Shown here piece after piece: positions 26,061 through 33,481 of a DNA stretch of 64,000 nucleotides; position 1 is the stretch's first letter, and every line of letters begins with the position of its first letter. The DNA is taken from contig JACRDB010000059.1 in NCBI GenBank assembly GCA_016218725.1, positions 62,001-126,000 on the forward strand, in the 5' to 3' direction. Both the position numbers and the translations under genes were made by a program. This stretch comes from Deltaproteobacteria bacterium. GTDB taxonomy: Bacteria > Myxococcota_A > Polyangia > Polyangiales > Ga0077539. A model generated the notes under the pieces. That model was not told the origin of the DNA, made no database searches, and was given only the letters and a program-made list of their open reading frames with translations.

Positions 26061-29000
26061 ATGGGTTTTGGTCCAGGCCTGGACGAGCGCGCCCGGCATG
26101 GCCCTGCCTATCGGGCGACCCCTGCGGCGGTGACCCTGGTGCGTCGAAGCACCGAAGGGGGGCCTCTCCCTCGCGCGAGGCTCCTCGTCCCGGCGGGGCT
26201 GCGCCCCTTCGTGCGCACGCCTCCTGCGGACTGGTGGCGCTTCCTGGTCACCTCCGACCCGCCTGGCCGTGGCGGACCCGTCACGCAGCGCACCGTTCTG
26301 AGCGATGCCCGAGATCTGTTCCTGCGCACGGTCCTGGAGGCCACGGGGGCCGAGCTACCGGTCACCGAGGACTCGGCGATGGCAGGGCTCACCGATCCCT
26401 GCGTGGTTCACCTCGGACGCACAGAGTTCCTCCGGGGCCTCCTGGCGCGACGCCCCGAGCTCTTCTCGCCGAGCTCCCTGTGGACCGGAGACTGGGCCGA
26501 CGTCGACGGCGACGGCTTCGTCGCCTTCTCCGTCCTGGTGGAGGGTACCACCCACCTTGTCCTCGCGGGGGGGAGCGACTACGGGACCTACTTTGCAGTG
26601 GCGTGGTATCTGGAACGCATCACCGGCGTCCGCTGGCTCTATCCTGGGCCACGCGGGCAGGTCCTCCAACGCGCGGAGGTCCTTGAAGACCGGGAGGGCG
26701 TCAATCGCCTGGAGGAGCCCGACTATCGCAGCCGGACCTTGCACACCATCGCCTCCAGCCAGAGCTTCACGGAAGCCGAACTGGACGCCCACCGGACCTG
26801 GGCCCTGAACAATCGCCTGAGGCCCGGCGAGGAGCGCAGAACACTCCTGGACCGCGCCCTGCGCTTTGGTGGGACCGCCAACTGCATGGCACCGCTCCAG
26901 GGTACCCAGGCGGCGCTCCTCCTCTCCGAAGAGCGAATTCCCCAGAGTCACAACTTCGCCCGGCACCTCCCGCCGGTGTGGGTCAAGGTCAGGCCCTCGC
27001 CCGAGGCGCTATTTCGCGGCTTCCCTCCCGGCACCCTCCCAGGAGACGAGGACACGCCCCCGTCCGAACGCTACGTCGTCCGCAATCCCTCAAGCTATCC
27101 AGACCTCCGTCCTCGATCTTCCAACACGGCGCCCTTTCCCCGAGAGGTGGCCCCGTTCCCGGACGCCGAGGTCGCTTCGGTCGGGCGCTGGCCGAGCCTG
27201 GATTCCCGCTTTGGATGGCAGGTGTCCAGGGACCTCCTTCGGGTCGTCCCACTCCCCGTAGGCTGTACGCCTGGTGCCTGTCGGCCACCCCTCTCCTGTC
27301 CCGGCGAGGTTGTGTACCCAAAGCCCTCCAATCCCACCGCGCCCACGGCCATGAACCTCCGGCTCTCCGTCGGCGCCATGCTGCCGGCCACCATGCGGGC
27401 TCACCTCACCGCCTCTGCCTTTCAGGCAGCGCTCGCAGCGCGCTTCACGACCGCCACCAAGATCGCCGGGAGGATGCGCTTCGTCCCCCGCACCTTCGTC
27501 TCCACGGTGGATCTGCGTACCGTCCCGGTGGGAGGGTGGTTCGCATGCGTCTACGAAGACCGCGAGGCGCCTCCTGGGAGGCTGGCTCCGGTGCGGGAGG
27601 AGCTCACGACGGTGCTCGGCACCCAGGTGCTCCTCGGCCTCCAGGGCGCCAACCTGAGGGATCCTGGGGCGACGCATTCCGAAGGGGCCTACTCCCTCTC
27701 GCCCGACGACCACATCGGGAACCTCTGGTGCCGCTGTGATGCGTGTACAGTGAGCGACTCGGTGACGAATGACGGCGCCTTTCGTGTATATCAAGGGTTG
27801 ATCCTCGGTTCGAATCAGTACTTGAGCCGGGACGGACTGTACGCCGCCACGAGCCTGGAGTCCTGGCAGCGCGGTCTAGCCGGCGACGCGCTCACCCCGG
27901 CGGAGCGGGACCCGAGCGACCTGTGCCTTCGTGGGGTCATCGAAAATGGACTCTATCGCACGGAGCAGAGTCGCCGTATCGTGGACCTGATGAACAGCGT
28001 CGCCCAGACCGTTGGCATGCCCCCGGCGCACAACGTGCTAGCGTTTCAGACCTACGAGAGTTACCGCGGCGCTCCGGTCTTCATGCCCCTCCACGGTGGT
28101 CGCCTCGCGCCCGACGAACCCACACGCCTCAGTCCGCTGCTGATGCCCTTCCTGACGGGCATCCACGACGCCACCGAGTACCTTGAGCCTTACCCTCCGC
28201 CGCCGGCTCCGCTCTCCGCTGGGCCCCTGCTTGTGGGTGGCGCATGGCGGATGGTGCGTGCACCGCGGCAGTTCAACCTGGAGCGGTGGTCCATGGTGAC
28301 CTCCCGGCTGGGCCTCTACGAGTACGTCTCCGATGCGGCGATGGTGGTCCCGAGGCTCTACACCACGGCCCTCTACAATGGCCTGCAGCGCGCCTACAAC
28401 CGCGGGGCCAGGGCCTTCGTCGCCGAGGCCTCTGCGGGCTGGGGCCTCGCGGGGCCTCGCCTCTGGGAGCTGGCGCGTATGCTCTGGGACACCACGCAGG
28501 AGCCCACCTCCCTCCGCCAGGAGCTCGCCCTGGCCATGCTTCCCACGGAGGCCCGAGCTTCCCCCGCGAGGGTCACTGCTGCGGTGGATCTCTGGACGGA
28601 CCTGGAGGCCGACTGGATGCGTGTCCCGCGCGACGAGCGCCCCACCCGCGGCGCCATCTTCGACGGCCAGGGCTGGGGCGACGGCTTCGGCGACGGCACT
28701 GTCACCCAGTGCGACTCCCTGAGCAACATCGATGCGCGGGTCCGATCGTTCACCACGGCCTTCGGGAGGGCCTCCGCGGTGGTAGGCCGACCGGAGGAGT
28801 TGTATCGCAGGGTGCTCGACTTCAACTGGCTCCTGGAGCAACTCTACCGCCCCATCCGAAGGGCCTATCTCGACGTGGCGAGGCTCGCGCCGCCACTGAC
28901 TTCATCGGACTTTCCCAGGCGGCCTGAGGGGGCCCTAAGTTCGCCGGCAGCGATGGCGGCAGCCGTACTACGACGCGATGACCCGGCCCTTGGCCGATAC

Positions 29001-29402
29001 TTCAGCCTGCCCCAGTTCGAACTTGAAGTGCGGTACCCTGTTCATCGTGCGATTGCGGACAGCACCTTTACCTACCCGGAAACTGGCATTGAGCGCCTGG
29101 GACTCGGCCTCTTCCCGGCGAGGAGAAGGACCGAAGGCCGGTGGGTCTTCGGCGCCGCGGTCGCGGAGATCCTGGCCTTGCCCCGGCTCGCGTTGTGGCT
29201 GCCCTCCGTGCTGGAGTACTGCGCTGCGTGGGACGCAAGCGGAGGTCACCTGATTCCCGCAACCTATGGAGGGGGTAACAAGGAGGTGACGATCGGCCTC
29301 TTCTTTGCGGGGCTCCGCTGGATGGCTGCTTACATCACTGAAATTTCTGGATACACCGACGCTGCTACAACGATGAGACGGGGTTGGAGCGTGCGTGGGT
29401 AA
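26061..29402 (+). CDS. DUF4838-like, glycosidase-related large protein
   Basis: 1113 aa. The region around residues 165-200 (LAGGSDYGTYFAVAWYLERI, then TGVRWLYPG) is the alpha-glucuronidase/GH20-like N-terminal domain usually found ahead of DUF4838. The central Cys motif (YSLSPDDHIGNLWCRCDACT) matches the DUF4838 pattern of a C.C..C cluster after SP[DN]D. DUF4838 proteins are probable glycan-active enzymes of TIM-barrel type; substrates are mostly unknown. A VDGDGF calcium-like loop occurs near residue 150. No signal peptide is visible. It follows the KPYE-repeat gene by 2 bp and overlaps the RCC1 lipoprotein gene by 8 bp, so it is part of the same operon. Confidence 0.8.
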   Translation: MGFGPGLDERARHGPAYRATPAAVTLVRRSTEGGPLPRARLLVPAGLRPFVRTPPADWWRFLVTSDPPGRGGPVTQRTVLSDARDLFLRTVLEATGAELPVTEDSAMAGLTDPCVVHLGRTEFLRGLLARRPELFSPSSLWTGDWADVDGDGFVAFSVLVEGTTHLVLAGGSDYGTYFAVAWYLERITGVRWLYPGPRGQVLQRAEVLEDREGVNRLEEPDYRSRTLHTIASSQSFTEAELDAHRTWALNNRLRPGEERRTLLDRALRFGGTANCMAPLQGTQAALLLSEERIPQSHNFARHLPPVWVKVRPSPEALFRGFPPGTLPGDEDTPPSERYVVRNPSSYPDLRPRSSNTAPFPREVAPFPDAEVASVGRWPSLDSRFGWQVSRDLLRVVPLPVGCTPGACRPPLSCPGEVVYPKPSNPTAPTAMNLRLSVGAMLPATMRAHLTASAFQAALAARFTTATKIAGRMRFVPRTFVSTVDLRTVPVGGWFACVYEDREAPPGRLAPVREELTTVLGTQVLLGLQGANLRDPGATHSEGAYSLSPDDHIGNLWCRCDACTVSDSVTNDGAFRVYQGLILGSNQYLSRDGLYAATSLESWQRGLAGDALTPAERDPSDLCLRGVIENGLYRTEQSRRIVDLMNSVAQTVGMPPAHNVLAFQTYESYRGAPVFMPLHGGRLAPDEPTRLSPLLMPFLTGIHDATEYLEPYPPPPAPLSAGPLLVGGAWRMVRAPRQFNLERWSMVTSRLGLYEYVSDAAMVVPRLYTTALYNGLQRAYNRGARAFVAEASAGWGLAGPRLWELARMLWDTTQEPTSLRQELALAMLPTEARASPARVTAAVDLWTDLEADWMRVPRDERPTRGAIFDGQGWGDGFGDGTVTQCDSLSNIDARVRSFTTAFGRASAVVGRPEELYRRVLDFNWLLEQLYRPIRRAYLDVARLAPPLTSSDFPRRPEGALSSPAAMAAAVLRRDDPALGRYFSLPQFELEVRYPVHRAIADSTFTYPETGIERLGLGLFPARRRTEGRWVFGAAVAEILALPRLALWLPSVLEYCAAWDASGGHLIPATYGGGNKEVTIGLFFAGLRWMAAYITEISGYTDAATTMRRGWSVRG

Positions 29403-30699
29403 CGCGACTCCGGCACTCGTAGCTTTGTTGCTGGCGTCCTGTGGCACGTCCATCGGATTCGGATCAGCTCCTGCGCCTTCCGACGCCTCGGCTGACCTCC
29501 TTGACACCTCCGGTGGAGCGCCGGACTCTGGTCCTCTACCGGACGCTGGTCCTCCGTCGGTCGAACCGCTTAGAAGTGGCCCAGTTCGTCGCATCGTCTC
29601 GGGTGGTAGGATTACCTTTTGTGCGCTCTCCTCGGCGGGGGCATACTGCTGGGGCAACGGTCATTTTGGAGTGTTCGGAGACGCGCAGAGGGGCACCTTC
29701 TGGGATCGTCCGCAGAGGTTGCCACTTGACGAGGTCTCTGATATTGGTATCGGGTCAACTCTATTGTGTGCGCTACTTCGGTCTCCAGGGGACGTCCTAT
29801 GTGCGGGCGACAATCGGTCCGGGAGCTGGGCCCCGCAGGCGGCGCGGGAGATCCTCCCATTTACTGTGATACCAGGCCTGCATGACAGTACGTCGTTGGT
29901 TCGTAGGATATTTGAGACTCCCGGAGCGATCCGCGGTGATGGTGAGGTGGCGTTTTCGCCGCCTGCCCTCAATTGCCTTGCCGTCCGAGGAGTTCTGAGC
30001 GTTGAGTTGGCAGTTGGACATTCCTGCGCCGTGCTGACCTCCGGGCAGGTCTACTGTTGTGGCTACAATCGGTATGGGCAGCTCGGCGTGCCCAGGTCCG
30101 ACGGGTATTGGTCGGGCTTCGTCCCTGGCATCAATGACGCGGTCGCCGTCGCGACATCGGAGACGACCACCTGTGTAGTCAGGGGAGCGGAGCGCCGTGT
30201 CTGGTGTTGGGGCTACGACTCTGAGGGGCAGATGGGGGTGGGACCGGCGCCCGTCGATGGCTGCGACCTCGAATTCAGCCTACGGGGATTGACTCGGTGT
30301 TTTCCTCCGACCGCCCTCGCACTTGATCACGTCGTCTACCTTGAAAAGGGATGGAACAACTTCTGCGCTGTTCGTGACGATGGCTCTGTTTGGTGTTGGG
30401 GCGTGAACTACGCAATCTGGAACTCCGATCAGAGTTCCTTTCTGGATGGCCCAGCCGAACGCGAGAGCTGCCAGAGGGACACCCCTGACGTTCGGCATCG
30501 CAGCTACTGCCGCTCGCGACCAGTGCGCATCCAGGGTATTCCTCCAGCTTTGCAGATCGTGAGCGCCAGGGGGACGGTGTGCATTCTCGATCGCACCGGA
30601 GAAGTATGGTGCTGGGGAGATAATCTCCTTGGTGAATTGGGCGATGGGACGCGGGTATCTCGAACGGTCCCGGTGCGGATCATCGCGAGACCGGAGTGA
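29395..30699 (+). CDS. RCC1-repeat lipoprotein
   Basis: 434 aa from a GTG overlapping the previous stop by 8 bp. The signal peptide has a lipobox (LLLASC) at the very start, then a short Asp/Pro linker. The body holds RCC1/ATS1-like repeats, each ending in a Cys-Trp-Gly signature (AYCWGNGHFGVFGD, RVWCWGYDSEGQMG, SVWCWGVNYAIW, EVWCWGDNLLGELGD), predicting a seven-bladed propeller. Extracellular RCC1 lipoproteins are common in myxobacteria and presumably bind ligands. The gene is visibly lower in GC than its flanks. Last gene of the plus-strand operon; no convincing terminator was seen in the 200 bp that follow. Confidence 0.85.
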   Translation: MGNATPALVALLLASCGTSIGFGSAPAPSDASADLLDTSGGAPDSGPLPDAGPPSVEPLRSGPVRRIVSGGRITFCALSSAGAYCWGNGHFGVFGDAQRGTFWDRPQRLPLDEVSDIGIGSTLLCALLRSPGDVLCAGDNRSGSWAPQAAREILPFTVIPGLHDSTSLVRRIFETPGAIRGDGEVAFSPPALNCLAVRGVLSVELAVGHSCAVLTSGQVYCCGYNRYGQLGVPRSDGYWSGFVPGINDAVAVATSETTTCVVRGAERRVWCWGYDSEGQMGVGPAPVDGCDLEFSLRGLTRCFPPTALALDHVVYLEKGWNNFCAVRDDGSVWCWGVNYAIWNSDQSSFLDGPAERESCQRDTPDVRHRSYCRSRPVRIQGIPPALQIVSARGTVCILDRTGEVWCWGDNLLGELGDGTRVSRTVPVRIIARPE

Positions 30700-30901
30700 G
30701 ACGAGTCGAGGGTCTGGCGTGAGGACTCCGCTGAGCTCGCCGCTCCTGGGGCCCCGGCTTGTGGGCGCGACATGGCGCATGGCGCGGGCGCCGTGGGGCA
30801 CGGAGATCGCCCAGTGCTCCGCGAGAGCGGCGCACACGCACGTCGCGGTCTCGGAGGAGCGTTGACGGGCGCTCGGCTCGGTGTGCTATGGCTCGCACCC
30901 G

Positions 30902-32185
30902 ATGCGTATTCGACCGCTCCTCGCCGCAGTCATCCTTGGGTGCGCGGGTCGCTACCGCGCGCCGGAGCGCTGCGTAGACGCGCTCGATGGCCCTCCGGGC
31001 GTCGCCCTGGAGGACGCGCCGGAGGTGCCCGCGGAGGGCGCTCCCACGCTGGGCCCGGCGAGCGCCCCGGTCACCGTGGTGGTGTTCACGGACCTCGCCT
31101 GCCCGCACTGCGCCCGCGCGAGGGTCGCCCTCGCGGACCTGCGCGCGCGCTACCCCCGCGCCGTCCGCGTCGCCTGGAGGTTCCTCCCGGGGGCCTCGCA
31201 CCCCGACGCGACGCTCGCCGCGGAGGCCGCCCGCGAGGCCCACGCCCAGGGCGGAGGCGCCCTCTTCGGTCGCTTCACCGACGTGCTCCATGGCCACCTC
31301 ACGCGCCAGGGTCGCCCGTGGCTGGAGCGCTACGCGGCGGACCTCGGCATGGACCTCCCGCGGTTTCGCGAGGCCCTGGACCGCCACGCCCACGCCGAGG
31401 CGCTCTCCCGCGACCGCGCCCTGGCCGAGCGCCTCGGGATCGAAGGCACCCCCACGCTCTTCGTCAACGGCACGCGGCTCGACGGCGCCCCGCGGCTGGA
31501 GGTGCTGGAGGCCCTGGTCGAGCGGAACCTCGCGCGCGCCCGCGCGCTCGCGCCCGCGCGACGCTACGCCGACGCCGTGCGCGCGCCGCTGCCGGTGCCC
31601 GTGGAGCTCCTCCCCGCAGACGCCTGGGAGCGCGTCCACGCGGTGCCCATCCCCCCTGGGAGCCCCTCGCAGGGACCGGTCACCGCCGCGGTGACGCTCC
31701 AGGTGTTCTCGGATTACCAGTGCCCCTATTGTGCCCGGGTGGAGCCCACGCTGCGGGCCCTGCGCGCGCGCTACGGGGACCGCCTTCGTGTCGTCTGGAG
31801 GGACCACCCCCTGGAGCGCCACCGGGACGCCGGGCCCGCCGCGGAGGCAGCCCGCGAGGCCCTGGCCCAGGGCGGCCAGGATGCGTTCTGGCGCTACCAC
31901 GACGCCCTCTTCGCCCACCCGGAGGAGGAAGGGGCCCTCTCCCGCGAGGCCCTGGAGCGCTACGCCGAGGCGCAGGCGCTGGACCTCGTGCGCTTCCGTC
32001 GCGCCCTCGACGAGCGCGCCCACGCCGAGGCGGTGCGGGCGGACGTCGAGGCCCTGGCGTCCACGGGCTTGCGCACGGGCACGCCGGCGTTCTTCGTGAA
32101 CGGGCATTTCATGGCCGGGGCCCGCCCCGAGGGCGAGTTCCGCGCACGCATCGACGCGCTCCTGCGGGAGGTTCCGCGGGAGTGA
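30902..32185 (+). CDS. Lipoprotein with two DsbA-like thioredoxin domains
   Basis: 427 aa. The lipobox is VILGC right after a short signal. Two DsbA/thioredoxin_4 domains follow in tandem: CPHC at residues 67-70 with cis-Pro region GTPTLFVNG (182-190), and CPYC at 274-277 with GTPAFFVNG near the C-terminus. Both active sites are intact, so each half should be a thiol oxidoreductase acting in the periplasm on secreted Cys proteins. Several Cys-rich lipoproteins in this window are plausible clients (inference). The two domains share the pattern AAEAAREA.AQGG, so they arose by internal duplication. A GTG at 30881 is an alternative start. Confidence 0.88.
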   Translation: MRIRPLLAAVILGCAGRYRAPERCVDALDGPPGVALEDAPEVPAEGAPTLGPASAPVTVVVFTDLACPHCARARVALADLRARYPRAVRVAWRFLPGASHPDATLAAEAAREAHAQGGGALFGRFTDVLHGHLTRQGRPWLERYAADLGMDLPRFREALDRHAHAEALSRDRALAERLGIEGTPTLFVNGTRLDGAPRLEVLEALVERNLARARALAPARRYADAVRAPLPVPVELLPADAWERVHAVPIPPGSPSQGPVTAAVTLQVFSDYQCPYCARVEPTLRALRARYGDRLRVVWRDHPLERHRDAGPAAEAAREALAQGGQDAFWRYHDALFAHPEEEGALSREALERYAEAQALDLVRFRRALDERAHAEAVRADVEALASTGLRTGTPAFFVNGHFMAGARPEGEFRARIDALLREVPRE

Positions 32186-32191
32186 GGGCGT

Positions 32192-32371
32192 CTACGGTTT
32201 GGCGCGCGGGATGGGGCAGCCGTAGGTGGGCGGGCCCGCGTTGATCTGGAAGAACCCCGCGCGGGAGGTGGTCTGCCCGATGGGGATCATGAACTGCATC
32301 AGGATCAGCCACACCAGGGTCATGACCAAAAGCGGCATGAAGCCCAGCGAACGGTCGTTGGCGCGTGCCAT
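32192..32371 (-). CDS. Small single-pass membrane protein
   Basis: 59 aa from the ATG at 32371. It has one clear hydrophobic helix (LGFMPLLVMTLVWLILMQF) and a Cys-containing tail (PTYGCPIPRAKP). It lies convergent with the DsbA gene (6-bp gap) and 45 bp downstream of the HMG-CoA lyase gene on the same strand. Small size makes it uncertain, but the helix and the sensible spacing favour a real gene. Role unknown. Confidence 0.5.
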   Translation of the reverse strand: MARANDRSLGFMPLLVMTLVWLILMQFMIPIGQTTSRAGFFQINAGPPTYGCPIPRAKP

Positions 32372-32416
32372 CCCCGGGAGCATGCCAGAGCTCCCGCCGC
32401 CCGTACAGCGCCCTCG

Positions 32417-33343
32417 CTACCCCCGCAGGGACCGCACCCCGGCCTGGTGGACCTTGCCCGGCAGCGGGCGCCCCACCACGGCCTCGGCCACTCTGCCCGC
32501 CTCCACCAGCTTGTCCAGGTCGATCCCCGTCTCGATGCCCATCCCGTGGAGGGTGTACACCAGGTCCTCGGTGGCGAGGTTGCCGGCCGCCCCCGGGGCG
32601 TAGGGGCAGCCCCCCAGGCCCGCGATGGAGGCGTCAAAGGTCCGGATCCCGAGCTCCAGCCCCACCATCACGTTGGCCAGCGCCGTGCCGCGGGTGTCAT
32701 GGAAGTGCAGGGCCAGGCGGCTCGCCGGGAACTCTTCCAGGAAAAGATCAAGGATCTTGCGGGTTTGCAGGGGTGTCCCCACCCCGATGGTGTCCCCCAG
32801 GGAGACCTCGTAGCACCCGAGGTCGAAGAGCCTGCGGACGATCTCCACGCCCTTCCTGGGGTCCACGGTGCCCTCGTAGGGGCAGCCCCAGAGGGTGGAC
32901 AGGTAGGCCCGCACCCGGAGCCCCGCGGCCAGGGCCGGGGGCACCACGTCCCGAAAGGCCGCCAGCGTCTCCGCGACGGTCTTGTTCACGTTCTTCTTGT
33001 TGTGGGTCTCGCTCACCGAGAGGAAGACCGCCACCTCGTCCATGTGGGCGCCCAGGGCGCGCTCCAGGCCCTGGGCGTTGGGGCACAGGGCGGAGTAGGT
33101 GACCCCCTCGCGCCGCGGGAGGAAGCGCGCGAGCTGCTCGGCGTCGGCGAGCTGCGGCACCCACCGGGGCGAGACAAAGCTCGTGGCCTCCAGGCGCCGC
33201 AGCCCCGCGGCCACCAGGGCCTCGATGAGCCTCACCTTCCCCGGGGTGGGCACCTGGAGGGGCTCGTTCTGGAGCCCGTCCCGCGGGGAGACTTCATACA
33301 CCTGCACGCGGTCCGGCAGGGACGCGAAGAGCTGGCGGTTCAT
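32417..33343 (-). CDS. mvaB: Hydroxymethylglutaryl-CoA lyase
   Basis: 308 aa, the usual length. The family features are all present: VSPRDGLQNE at the N-terminus (catalytic Arg/Asp), ATSFVSPRWVPQLAD, the metal-binding HFHDT, and the active-site Cys loop AGLGGCPYAPGAAGN. The enzyme splits HMG-CoA into acetyl-CoA and acetoacetate, the last step of leucine breakdown. In myxobacteria leucine degradation also feeds branched-chain fatty acids. Here the gene stands alone, divergent from thrS, without the usual acyl-CoA dehydrogenase or carboxylase neighbours. Confidence 0.95.
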   Translation of the reverse strand: MNRQLFASLPDRVQVYEVSPRDGLQNEPLQVPTPGKVRLIEALVAAGLRRLEATSFVSPRWVPQLADAEQLARFLPRREGVTYSALCPNAQGLERALGAHMDEVAVFLSVSETHNKKNVNKTVAETLAAFRDVVPPALAAGLRVRAYLSTLWGCPYEGTVDPRKGVEIVRRLFDLGCYEVSLGDTIGVGTPLQTRKILDLFLEEFPASRLALHFHDTRGTALANVMVGLELGIRTFDASIAGLGGCPYAPGAAGNLATEDLVYTLHGMGIETGIDLDKLVEAGRVAEAVVGRPLPGKVHQAGVRSLRG

Positions 33344-33411
33344 GGGAGAAGCTCCGACGGGTTTATGGTCCCACCCGGGGCCGCTCCGCAAGGGGCGGCG
33401 GGCGGAATCTC

Positions 33412-33439
33412 TTGACAGCGGTCGGGTGGGGGGTAGCAC
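33412..33439 (+). promoter_or_regulatory. Probable sigma70-type promoter of thrS
   Basis: TTGACA (33412-33417), a 16-bp spacer, then TAGCAC (33434-33439), about 45 bp ahead of the start codon. The -35 box is a perfect consensus match, rare in DNA this GC-rich; the -10 box is weak. Confidence 0.45.
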
Positions 33440-33447
33440 AGGTTCCC

Positions 33448-33469
33448 CGCGGGCGGCCGGTCGCCCGCG
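33448..33469 (+). other. Leader hairpin before thrS
   Basis: CGCGGGCG, a 6-nt loop, then CGCCCGCG: an 8-bp GC stem ending 12 bp before the GTG. It would be in the mRNA leader and could limit initiation. No T-box features are seen. Confidence 0.4.
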
Positions 33470-33481
33470 CGGACACCCCGC

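Noticed and set aside
16268..30699. Prophage tail or contractile injection cluster
   Set aside because: The beta-helix proteins resemble tail spikes, but no sheath, tube, baseplate, portal, terminase or lysis gene is present, and the neighbours are lipoproteins.
33440..33481. T-box riboswitch before thrS
   Set aside because: No T-box sequence or specifier stem seen; only a simple 8-bp hairpin, and T-boxes are unusual in this group.
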